Source: Rhizobium favelukesii
GTDB taxonomy: Bacteria > Pseudomonadota > Alphaproteobacteria > Rhizobiales > Rhizobiaceae
Assembly (NCBI RefSeq): GCF_000577275.2
Contig: NZ_HG916853.1
Location: forward strand, 62,001-126,000
DNA length: 64,000 bases
Direction of reading: 5' to 3'
Each line of letters starts with the position of its first letter. Within the stretch, counting starts at the first letter, position 1. The notes beneath the pieces were generated by a model. It made no database searches, had not been told where the DNA came from, and was given only the letters and a program-made list of their open reading frames with translations. Both the position numbers and the translations under genes were made by a program. Of the stretch, positions 44,182-52,900 are shown in pieces.

Positions 44182-44670
44182 ATGAAGACAGTCTACACCA
44201 TCGGCTACGAGGGCACCGACATCGAGCGTTTCGTGAAGACGCTGACCGCCGTCGGAATCGAAGCGGTAGCAGATGTCCGGGCAGTTCCCCTGTCACGCAA
44301 GAAGGGATTCTCCAAGAACGCTTTGCGGGAGCATCTTGAAAAAGCCGGCATCAAGTATCTCGCGATGCAGCAGCTTGGCGATCCGAAAGAAGGCCGTGAA
44401 GCGGCGAAGGCGGGCGACTACGATCGGTTCCGCTCGATCTATTCCGGGCATGTTGACCTTCCCGAAGTAGCCGCGGCAATTGAAGAGCTCGCGACCGCCT
44501 CCGAGGAGCAGGCGGTCTGCCTCCTCTGCTTCGAACGCGATCCGAAAACCTGCCACCGATTCATAGTCGGCGAACGCATGGGCGCTTTCGGATACGAGAT
44601 GACGCATCTCTTCGGCGACGATCCTGCACGGTACATCCGAAACCAGGACCGGCTTCCGAAGCGGTCGTAG
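44182..44670 (+). CDS. DUF488 family protein
   Basis: A 162-residue protein; ATG 44182 follows AGGAGC. The family's conserved start TVYTIGYEGTDIERFVKTLT is present, then VEAVADVRAVPLSRKKGFSK, AMQQLGDPKE and the Cys-rich AVCLLCFERDPKTCHRFIVG. DUF488 proteins are widespread and uncharacterised; the conserved Arg, Ser and Cys/His residues suggest a nucleic-acid-linked enzymatic role. It ends 8 bases from the end of a convergent gene. Confidence 0.9.
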   Translation: MKTVYTIGYEGTDIERFVKTLTAVGIEAVADVRAVPLSRKKGFSKNALREHLEKAGIKYLAMQQLGDPKEGREAAKAGDYDRFRSIYSGHVDLPEVAAAIEELATASEEQAVCLLCFERDPKTCHRFIVGERMGAFGYEMTHLFGDDPARYIRNQDRLPKRS

Positions 44671-44678
44671 CTCTTTAG

Positions 44679-45488
44679 CTATAGCAGCAGCCCCTGGGCA
44701 AGATGTGGCGGATAGATGAGGCTGATGATCAACCACTGGTCCTGAAACCGGTGCTGGTTGCCCATGAGAAACATCAGGTCCTTCGCTGGAATCTTATTTT
44801 CGAGTTGGTCCCGGAAGTATTTTTCCCAGTCGGCTCCATGGGAGCGATGACAGTTCAAATAGAGAGCACCCACCTCCCAGTCCACAAGCTTGTGCCTGAA
44901 CATTTTCGCGCCTGGACCTTCGCCGCACTGGTAGCGGTAGTAAAAGTCGAAGGGAAGCTTCTGCAGGGTCCTGATCGATGGCTTGTCTTCATCATCGAAG
45001 AGACCGCCCTGCTTTTGCTCTTGCACTAGCTTCGCCAGTTCCTCTTCGGTCCATTCGGGATTCGAGACTGGCTCGATATCCAGACCAAGGATCCGCGCCG
45101 GCTTCAACATGGCGAGCGACATACCGCTGGCCCGCTGCTCGGCATCTATCTTATCGAAATGATCGTAGACATGGATGGGCGAGATCAGGTGTCTTCGTTC
45201 GGCCCAATCCTTGCCCGGCTGAACGACGGCTTCGCCTTCGATCGTGTCGACCTTGATGGTCAAGCTTTCCTGCCGATGATCTTTGCGCGCTTTTTCAACC
45301 TTCGCACGGATCCACTGCCACTTCTTGAACTGTTGACCCGTGGCAATAAGACGAAAAGGAACCGGGAAGAGGCGGACCAGCTTGCCACTCTCGTCCATCC
45401 CAGCAACACACGTCGTCTCCGCATACTTTCCGCTCGGCGACGGGTAGGTCTTGCAGAGAATAAGAATTCGAGCATCGACGACGGCCAT
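44679..45488 (-). CDS. Conserved protein paired with DUF488, unknown
   Basis: A 269-residue protein; ATG 45488 follows GGAGAG. N-terminal ARILILCKTYPSPSGKYAET and TCVAGMDESGKLVRLFPVPF suggest a beta-rich, PUA/SWIM-like fold. The C-terminal half contains FYYRYQCGEGPGAKMFRHKL, GALYLNCHRSHGADWEKYFR and FLMGNQHRFQDQWLIISLIY, i.e. conserved Cys and His pairs. No named family recognised. It converges with the DUF488 gene; such tail-to-tail pairing suggests a linked function but does not prove it. Confidence 0.8.
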   Translation of the reverse strand: MAVVDARILILCKTYPSPSGKYAETTCVAGMDESGKLVRLFPVPFRLIATGQQFKKWQWIRAKVEKARKDHRQESLTIKVDTIEGEAVVQPGKDWAERRHLISPIHVYDHFDKIDAEQRASGMSLAMLKPARILGLDIEPVSNPEWTEEELAKLVQEQKQGGLFDDEDKPSIRTLQKLPFDFYYRYQCGEGPGAKMFRHKLVDWEVGALYLNCHRSHGADWEKYFRDQLENKIPAKDLMFLMGNQHRFQDQWLIISLIYPPHLAQGLLL

Positions 45489-45968
45489 GGATCTCTCCGG
45501 GGCGAATCAACCCAGCTTGAAGGAGTTGCGCAATAGCGCCTGTAGCCAGTGCATTGGTCAATCCTGCGTTGCTTCGATCTGAGCTAGAACGCACAACCTT
45601 GTGTCTATGCGCCCGTGGCCACGCCCAACCGCGTAGGCTTTTTTGTTTGACGAGATCGATTAAGAAGGAGACGGCCTCGGCCCTCTTATCGAAGCGATGG
45701 TCATCGACTGGCCCCGATCCGCCCCAACGATGCGTCAAGGAGGCTCCGCCAAAAAGACTGGGAGTCTTCGACGGCTTGAGGGAATATGTCTCGGACGACC
45801 AGGCAGCAGCCTGAAGCGGAACGCCCCCGCCGGGCGCAGTCGGTCCCCGCTTCCGCTGACCGGCGCTATGCTAAGCCTCCTGCGGCTGCGCTACTTCCGG
45901 CAGTGCCGTGTTGAGAATTCCCGAAATCCCGGCCGAGCGGCCGTCGCTATGCTGATTTCTCCGATGTT
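45489..45968. other. Gene-free or unassigned stretch
   Basis: Frames on both strands are open (minus 45295-45738, plus 45554-45814), but neither has a ribosome site or recognisable sequence. I see nothing supportable. Confidence 0.4.
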
Positions 45969-46615
45969 CTACATTTTTTGTCCCGGATCTCGGCCTAACG
46001 CCGGTTGACCCGGGCCGGCTATGGCTTCGAGCGCAGTGGCGCCGCGGATATTCCACGGAAGCGAGTATTTCTCGATCAATCCGTGCTCAAGGCCCGCACT
46101 TCCGTTGACCGGCAGGCCATTCCATTCGAGATCCGGAGGCATGGCTATGAAGATCTCAATGGCCTCAGGGCCTGACAGCTCTGCCATGATGATGGCTTCG
46201 AGGCGCTGGTTGGTTCGCTGCGAGATCCCCGGGCGCCCATATGAATAGAGCCTGCCCGCGAGCCCTTTTGTTGCGACGCCGACATAGAGCGCGACGCCGG
46301 CTTTTACGAAGGCATAGACACCCTTGGACTTCGGCGCAGGCGTTTCGACAGCAAGGCTGTCCCCCGAGATGATCCAGCGTCCGACCCGTGTAAAGCCGCC
46401 GCTGATCAGGATGTCGGTCGTGAGCGCGGGTTTGCTTTGTGGGCGCGTTTCCGGTCGATCGATGGGGGACGGCTTGGTCGCCGCTTCCAACGTCCGACGC
46501 GGACCGGCATTGATGACATTGTAGGCATGCTGATAGCGATCCCCAATCGAGCAGCGATGTCCGCCGCCTTCAGGCCACCCGCCGCTAATGAGCGTATCTG
46601 ATCTGCTTTTGTCAT
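45969..46615 (-). pseudogene. Helix-turn-helix plus GIY-YIG nuclease-like protein, frameshifted
   Basis: The natural start is ATG 46615, two bases after the stop of the upstream gene. MTKADQIRSLAAGGLKAADI then AARLGI forms a helix-turn-helix; the expected continuation RYQHAYNVINAG is in the next frame, so one base is missing near 46543. The rest is GIY-YIG: GVYAFVKAGVALYVGVATKG, LAGRLYSYGRPG, and Glu in GLEHGLIEKYSLPWNIRGAT. The open frame from 46490 still encodes the nuclease domain alone, so a shorter product is possible. Confidence 0.7.
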
Positions 46616-46616
46616 G

Positions 46617-47447
46617 TCAGTTCCTGTTAAGGCCCATTTCCCGGCTCTGCAGCTTGTCCTTCCAGCGTCGTTCGAGCTCCCCGAGGTCCGCGGTCGTCGC
46701 GGTCGAGCCGACCGTTTCGAGGATCGATAGCTGGTAGTAGCTGGGGTCGCGACTCTTAAGCCCGACATTACCGCCGTGGCCCGTTGCAAAGTATTCGCGC
46801 CACTTGCCGATGAAGCCGTCGACACCCGACGCCATGCCGACATATTGCTCGCGCGTTCTCGGGCAGGTCAGAAGATAGATGCCCCTCGTCGCAGACAGAG
46901 GTGCCTGCCAGGTCGCGGGAAGGCTCTCGATATCGGAGAGATTGGCGATAAAGGCCGCAAAGCCGGGGAATGGAGGATCGCCTAGAGTTCGCCGCAGTTC
47001 GATTAGGCGCTTCGCCTTACCGTCACCGCGCTGGATCCAGGACCTATAGCTATCGCCCCAGTCGATCCAGAGCCGGCCGGCGTATTCGGAAAGCGAAGGC
47101 AGGCGATCAACTTCGTAAACGTTGCAGCTTCCGGCGGGCTCTATGCCGCCGGTGATCGGGTGCTGGCGATCGGCCGGCAATGGGCCGAGAAGCCGGGCTG
47201 CGTATAGCCCAACGAACAACGTTTCCCGCTCGGGAACGCCGACGAAAGAGGCCCAGTAGGTCGCGCGCAGTTTCGGCTCACTGGCGAAGGATTGGGTCGC
47301 CTGGTATGCCTCGAAGCGTTCGCGATGGTCACGCCATAAAGCATAGGGTGTCGGGAACCCGGCATGCCGGTTGTCCTGATGTCGAAGCAGCCGGACCGTG
47401 CTTCGTTCAATTCCCGCCAGGTCCAACATGTTTCCGAATGCCAGCAT
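46617..47447 (-). CDS. GIY-YIG nuclease domain protein
   Basis: 276 residues from ATG 47447; an alternative start is the ATG at residue 7. The N-terminal half (LAGIERSTVRLLRHQDNRHA, ATYWASFVGVPERETLFVGL) is a conserved accessory domain. The C-terminal GIY-YIG part is RGIYLLTCPRTREQYVGMAS, FIGKWREYFATGHGGNVGL and YQLSILETVGSTATTADLGE. GIY-YIG enzymes cleave DNA with one active site. Its role could be restriction or mobile-DNA related. It heads a two-gene unit with the second GIY-YIG gene. Confidence 0.8.
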   Translation of the reverse strand: MLAFGNMLDLAGIERSTVRLLRHQDNRHAGFPTPYALWRDHRERFEAYQATQSFASEPKLRATYWASFVGVPERETLFVGLYAARLLGPLPADRQHPITGGIEPAGSCNVYEVDRLPSLSEYAGRLWIDWGDSYRSWIQRGDGKAKRLIELRRTLGDPPFPGFAAFIANLSDIESLPATWQAPLSATRGIYLLTCPRTREQYVGMASGVDGFIGKWREYFATGHGGNVGLKSRDPSYYQLSILETVGSTATTADLGELERRWKDKLQSREMGLNRN

Positions 47448-47823
47448 TGTTCGCCCTCACCTCCTCCATGACATGGCTTATCGTCGAGCGGTTTGCAAAC
47501 ACATGCGTGTGCATACACGCCTCTCCCTTTCGTCTGTGAAGGACATCCGCAAATGTCCCGAATGTCTGGCTTGTACGCGGCTGAGTGTCCAACTCCATTC
47601 GAATTCGGCTGTGGCTGGGCGGCACCATTCGGAAGCACGCCAAACCCGCTCTCTTGCGATGGCGTCCTGGCCCAGATCCGGATCTTCCACGATCAACCCG
47701 CAAGGGGTCCGCTAGCAAGCTGCGGCCACTCGGGCTGCACCCTCGCGGTGATCGCGCCCGTCCCAGGGCCTTTTGAGGAGCCATCGAGCGGGAATTGGCC
47801 CGCTCCCAAATGGAGCCTCTCAC
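47448..47823. other. Gene-free stretch upstream of two divergent units
   Basis: No gene is seen. It must contain the promoters for the minus-strand GIY-YIG unit and the plus-strand plasmid genes, but no element could be assigned. The ribosome site GGAGCC at its right end serves the next gene. Confidence 0.45.
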
Positions 47824-48000
47824 ATGTCGCACGATCTTTCTCTCGCACAGTCCCACGCCTTCCAGCTCTCCCGCGACCTGATGGTCCCCGTCACCGTCTT
47901 CGAAGTCGACGGGGAGTATGGCGTCCTGCCCTCTGACGAGATCGACGCCGATGATGACCTTTCGGTCATCCATGAATTTCATCCGTGGCCGGCTCACTGA
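47824..48000 (+). CDS. Small conserved plasmid protein
   Basis: 58 residues from ATG 47824 (MSHDLSLAQSHAFQLSRDLM), preceded by GGAGCC. The rest, VPVTVFEVDGEYGVLPSDEI and DADDDLSVIHEFHPWPAH, is acidic and soluble. It resembles small proteins found beside DUF3991/DUF1419 genes on rhizobial plasmids. Function unknown. Confidence 0.65.
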   Translation: MSHDLSLAQSHAFQLSRDLMVPVTVFEVDGEYGVLPSDEIDADDDLSVIHEFHPWPAH

Positions 48001-48189
48001 GCCGGCAATTGCCGTTCCGAGTGCCGCTGGCGACCTATCGGCGGCAAGGGAAGCTTCGCCGCGGGCGGTGCAACCTTGCACCTTGCTTCCCGCGCCCTTG
48101 CCCCCTCTGCTCTTCGCGGCGGCTGGAAGATGTCCCGCCGATCATGCGGGGAGTTAAATTGAGGAACGATCGCAGGCGATCGGAAAATC

Positions 48190-49158
48190 ATGAAAAGAGA
48201 AGAAATCGAGAAACTACGCGAGGCGGTGAGTTGTGCTGCCGTCCTCGAACAGGCTGGGTTCGCGGTCGATGTGAAGGAAAGCACGCGCCGGGCGGTGAAG
48301 TTTCGTCGCGGAGCGGAAATCATCATCGTCACCCACGAAGGTCGCGGCTGGTTTGATCCCTTGAGCGACGATAAAGGCGACGTTTTCGCTCTTACTTGCT
48401 TGCTTCAGCATTTAGGATTTTCAGAGGCTGTCGACCGTGTTGGCGATCTCATCGGCTTCACAGCTGCACCCGTCATCTGGAAGAAGCCGCCGTCCAAGGT
48501 CGAGCCTGCGGATATTCTGACACGATGGCAAGGTCGCGGTCTTCCAGCTACTGGATCCGGCGTCTGGAGGTATCTCTGCTGGTCGCGTGCGATCCCGATC
48601 TCCATCCTGCGCTCGGCCATCAATCAAGGGATCGTTCGAGAAGGTCCATTCGGCAGCATGTGGGCCGCCCATAGCGATGGCGCCGGATTGGTGGTTGGAT
48701 GGGAAGAGCGCGGACCTGACTGGCGCGGCTTTTCGACGGGTGGCAGCAAAGTTCTGTTTCGCCTGGGTGCGCCTGACGCTCTCCGTCTCTGCGTGACGGA
48801 GGCTGCCATCGACGCGATGAGCCTCGCCACGATCGAAGATCTGCAGGACGGAAGTCTTTACCTCAGTACCGGTGGCGGATGGTCGCCCAGAACCGAAGCG
48901 GCGCTGGTCGACCTTCTCGCTTGCCCTGGCACTCACCTCGTCTGTGCCACCGATGCCAATAGCCAAGGCGATGCGTTCGCACGTCGTCTTCAGGCACTGG
49001 CCGCACAGGTCGATCGCCCTTCGGTCCGTCTCCGGCCGCCGGCGGAGGATTGGAATGAAGTCCTGCAGGAGAGAAGGAGAGAGAAATTGAAGAGCGAAGG
49101 AAGAGAGAGGCGTGCCGCATCGCCGCCGACCGCATCAAGGGAGGCTTCGCCCGGCTAA
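48190..49158 (+). CDS. DUF3991 and TOPRIM domain protein (primase-like)
   Basis: 322 residues. The N-terminal zinc-less primase-like region (AVLEQAGFAVDVKESTRRAV, KFRRGAEIIIVTHEGRGWFD, DKGDVFALTCLLQHLGFSEA) is DUF3991. The C-terminal TOPRIM fold has the acid in LRLCVTEAAIDAMSLATIED and Asp-x-Asn in LVCATDANSQGDAFARRLQA. Such proteins are typical of plasmids and conjugative elements and may act in priming or DNA processing. The C-terminus is basic and Ser/Ala-rich. Confidence 0.88.
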   Translation: MKREEIEKLREAVSCAAVLEQAGFAVDVKESTRRAVKFRRGAEIIIVTHEGRGWFDPLSDDKGDVFALTCLLQHLGFSEAVDRVGDLIGFTAAPVIWKKPPSKVEPADILTRWQGRGLPATGSGVWRYLCWSRAIPISILRSAINQGIVREGPFGSMWAAHSDGAGLVVGWEERGPDWRGFSTGGSKVLFRLGAPDALRLCVTEAAIDAMSLATIEDLQDGSLYLSTGGGWSPRTEAALVDLLACPGTHLVCATDANSQGDAFARRLQALAAQVDRPSVRLRPPAEDWNEVLQERRREKLKSEGRERRAASPPTASREASPG

Positions 49159-49274
49159 AGCCGGCCCTTGACGCGGCCGATCGGGATGCCGGCGGCCCGG
49201 AAGGTGTCATGAGGGACTAAAACAGAGGTGATGGAGTGGCCATCGCCAGGTCCCGAAACCTGAAGGAGCCAGAG

Positions 49275-49867
49275 ATGAACACCCCTGCCCCCATCCGCAA
49301 GATTTTCGAGGGCGTCGCAACGCGCCCGCAAATGTTCCGGCTTTTCGATCGCCATAGTCAGCGCCCCGACCGGTGGCAGAGCGATGCTGCTCCGCTTTAC
49401 AGCGGAGAATGGTTCGAAATTGATGAGGCACTCTACGATTACATGCTCAATATCCTGCCGCCATTGTGGATGTGCGGGCCGATCTTCGCGTTGCGCGAAT
49501 TCCTAACGGGCTCGACCACCAGCATGCGCTGCGGATCGACGGAAAGCCTCGGTACTTCCACGGCTATTGCGACCTGTCCGATCCCACTTCGGTCGAGACG
49601 ATGCGGGCGACGATCTTCGAGCGCGAAACCCAGCCGGTTCGCGCCATGTCCCGTGAAGAGCGACTAGAACATACCTGGAGCAGCACTGCGAATGCCTATC
49701 GCGGCTATGCCGATCGGTTTCCACCGGTGATGCAGGGGCAGCGCATGGTCATGCTGTGGAGCGGTACCAATGGCACGCTTCTGAAGCTGCTGGACGACCT
49801 TACCGATGATGAGATCGCCGCCAAACTGCCCGTTCATATGCGGCATCTGCCTGACATCGCGGCCTAG
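49275..49867 (+). pseudogene. DUF1419 protein, frameshifted
   Basis: Starts at ATG 49275 behind AAGGAG. The first half (MNTPAPIRKIFEGVATRPQM, YSGEWFEIDEALYDYMLNIL, GPIFALREFLTGS) is DUF1419. Near 49520 the frame must shift to give ALRIDGKPRYFHGYCDLSDP and the remainder to 49867 (VMQGQRMVMLWSGTNGTLLK). Without the shift the product ends in unrelated sequence. Either a real one- or two-base change or a sequencing error. Function unknown; the family is common on rhizobial plasmids. Confidence 0.75.
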
Positions 49868-49957
49868 GCGTCATCAATCCCTTCAATCCATCAGGCGCTT
49901 CCAGCCCGCTATTGCGGCGGGCGAGCGATGGCGCGCATCCGAAAAGGAAAACTCCCG

Positions 49958-52900
49958 ATGAGCAACGATCCTTTCACTCTCGACATGTTCGGTAGCTCTG
50001 CGCTCTCTTCAGGCCTTGCGCTAGGTGTCACCGCATTTGGCGGCTTCGACACAGTGGCGGCCAATGACGACGATCCCGATCCCACTCCGCCGGCGCCCGC
50101 CCCGGCTTTGCCAGTTGTGACTTCGGCGGCGCGCCCGAACAGTCAGCGCCAGAATTTCTATCTGGACGGCGACCGCGGTCTCGGTGCCTCATGGAAGGAT
50201 CGTGCTCGCGTCAACGTGGCGGCAATCCTGGTCACGGAGGGCATAGTGAAGCAGGAGCGGCCGGCGACCGCCAAGGAGCAGGCACAGATGGTCCGCTTCA
50301 CTGGCTTCGGTGCTGGCGAGCTTGCCAATGGCATGTTCCGCCGGCCGGGCGAGGTCGATTTTCGTGATGGCTGGGACGCGCTCGGTTCTTCGCTCGAAAC
50401 CGCCGTGTCGGAGGCTGATTATGCCTCGCTTGCCCGCTGCACCCAATATGCCCATTTCACGCCGGAACTGATCGTCCGGGCGATCTGGGCTGGGATCCAG
50501 CGTCTCGGCTGGCGCGGGGGCCGGGTGCTTGAGCCCGGTATCGGGACAGGGCTCTTCCCTGCCCTCATCCCACCAGAGTACCGCGACACCGCCTATGTCA
50601 CCGGGATCGAGCTCGATCCGGTCACGGCGCGCATCGTGCGCCTTCTTCAGCCGCGGTCTCGCATCTTTGAAGGCGACTTCGCCCGCACGGATCTGGCGCC
50701 GATCTACGATCTCGCCATCGGCAATCCGCCCTTTTCCGATCGCACCGTCCGCTCCGACCGGGCCTACCGGTCGCTTGGCTTGCGGCTCCACGATTATTTC
50801 ATTGCGCGCTCGATCGACTTGTTGAAGCCGGGCGCACTGGCCGCCTTCGTCACCTCGCATGGCACGTTGGACAAGGCCGCTACGACCGCACGCGAGCATA
50901 TCGCCAAAACCGCCGACCTGATCGCGGCGATCCGCCTGCCAGAAGGCAGCTTTCGGCGCGACGCCGGCACCGATGTCGTCGTTGACATCCTCTTCTTCCG
51001 CAAGCGCAAGGCAGGAGAACCGGAAGGCGATCAGATCTGGCTTGATGTTGATGAGGTGCGGCCTGCTGTCGACGATGAGGGTGCGATCCGCGTGAACCGC
51101 TGGTTTGCACGCCATCCCGACTTCGTGCTCGGCACCCATGCCCTCACCTCTGGGCCGTTTGGCGAGACGTACACCTGCGTCGCCCGCGACGGAGCCGATC
51201 TCGACACCATCCTCGACGCCGCCATCGAACTTCTTCCGGCCGACGTCTATGACGGCGAGCCGACCCCGATTGATATCGATCTGGAAGATGAGCTCGCCGA
51301 GATCGTCGACCTCAGGCCGAAGGATAGCCCGGTCCGCGAAGGCAGCTTCTTCGTTGACCGGGCGAAGGGGCTGATGCAGATGCTCGACGGCACGGCGGTA
51401 GCGGTGACCGTCCGGAAGGGCCGCCCCGGTGACGGGATCTCTGAAAAGCATGTTCGGATCATCTCGAAACTGGTCCCGATCCGCGATGCCGTCCGTGAGA
51501 TACTGAAGGCCCAGGAGACGGACCGGCCGTGGCGCGACCTGCAGGTGCGGCTCCGCCTCGCCTGGTCGGCATTCGTCCGCGACTTCGGTCCGATCAACCA
51601 CACAACCGTCTCGATCCAGGAGGATCCAGAGACCGGCGAGGTGAAGGAGACCCATCGTCAGCCGAACTTGTTGCCCTTCCGCGATGATCCCGATTGCTGG
51701 CTGGTTGCATCGATCGAGGACTATGATCTGGAGACCGACACGGCGAAGCCGGGTCCGATCTTCGCCACCCGTGTGATCGCTCCGCCGATGTCGCCTGTCA
51801 TCACCAATGCGGCTGATGCGCTGGCGGTCGTACTCAACGAGCGCGGCCATGTCGATCTCGATCATATCGCCGAGCTCCTCCATCGCGAAATCTCCGCAGT
51901 CATCGATGACCTCCGTGACACGGTGTTTCAAGATCCGGCTGATGGTTCCTGGAAGACTGCCGATGCCTATCTCTCCGGATCGGTCCGCACCAAGCTGGCG
52001 GCCGCGCAGGCAGCAGCGGAACTTGATCCGGTCTACGAGCGCAATGTTCGTGCCCTTCAGGCGGTCCAACCGGCCGACCTGCGTCCGTCGGACATCACGG
52101 CACGCCTCGGCGCGCCTTGGATCCCGGCCGCGGATGTCGTCGCCTTCGTCAAGGAAAGGATGGAAAGCGATATCCGCATCCACCACATGCCGGAGCTTAG
52201 CTCCAGGACGGTGGAAGCGCGCCAGCTCGGCTATTCTGCAGCCGGCACATCCGAATGGGGCACGGGCCGCCGGCATGCCGGCGAGCTGCTCGCCGATGCG
52301 TTAAACAGCCGCGTCCCGCAGATCTTCGATGTGTTCAAGGATGTCGATGGCGAGCGCCGGGTGCTGAACGTCGTCGATACCGAGGCGGCGCGCGACAAGT
52401 TGCAGAAGATCAAGCAGGCGTTTCAAGACTGGGTTTGGACCGATCCGGACCGCACCGACCGGTTGGCCCGCGATTACAACGACCGCTTCAACAACATTGC
52501 GCCGCGCAAATTCGACGGCTCCCATCTGAAACTTCCCGGCGCCTCTGGCGCCTTCGTTCTTTATGGGCACCAGAAACGCGGCATCTGGCGGATCATCGCC
52601 GATGGCTCGACCTATCTCGCCCACGCCGTCGGCGCCGGCAAGACGATGACGATGGCGGCCGCGATCATGGAGCAACGCCGGCTGGGGCTGATCGCCAAGG
52701 CGATGCTGGTTGTCCCCGGCCATTGCCTGGCGCAGGCGGCGCGCGAATTCCTGGCTCTTTACCCCAACGCGCGCATTCTCGTGGCCGACGAGACCAATTT
52801 CACCAAGGACAAGCGCGCTCGCTTCCTGTCGCGGGCAGCGACCGCCACTTGGGACGCGATCATCATCACCCATTCGGCGTTTCGCTTCATCGCCGTGCCG

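Noticed and set aside
45295..45738. 147-residue minus-strand ORF overlapping the unknown partner of DUF488
   Set aside because: Half of it is a shadow of the 269-residue gene. The rest lacks a ribosome site or motif.
50189..52276. 695-residue minus-strand ORF
   Set aside because: It lies wholly opposite the methyltransferase-helicase gene, which has clear domain motifs. The antisense frame has no recognisable sequence and is a GC-rich shadow.
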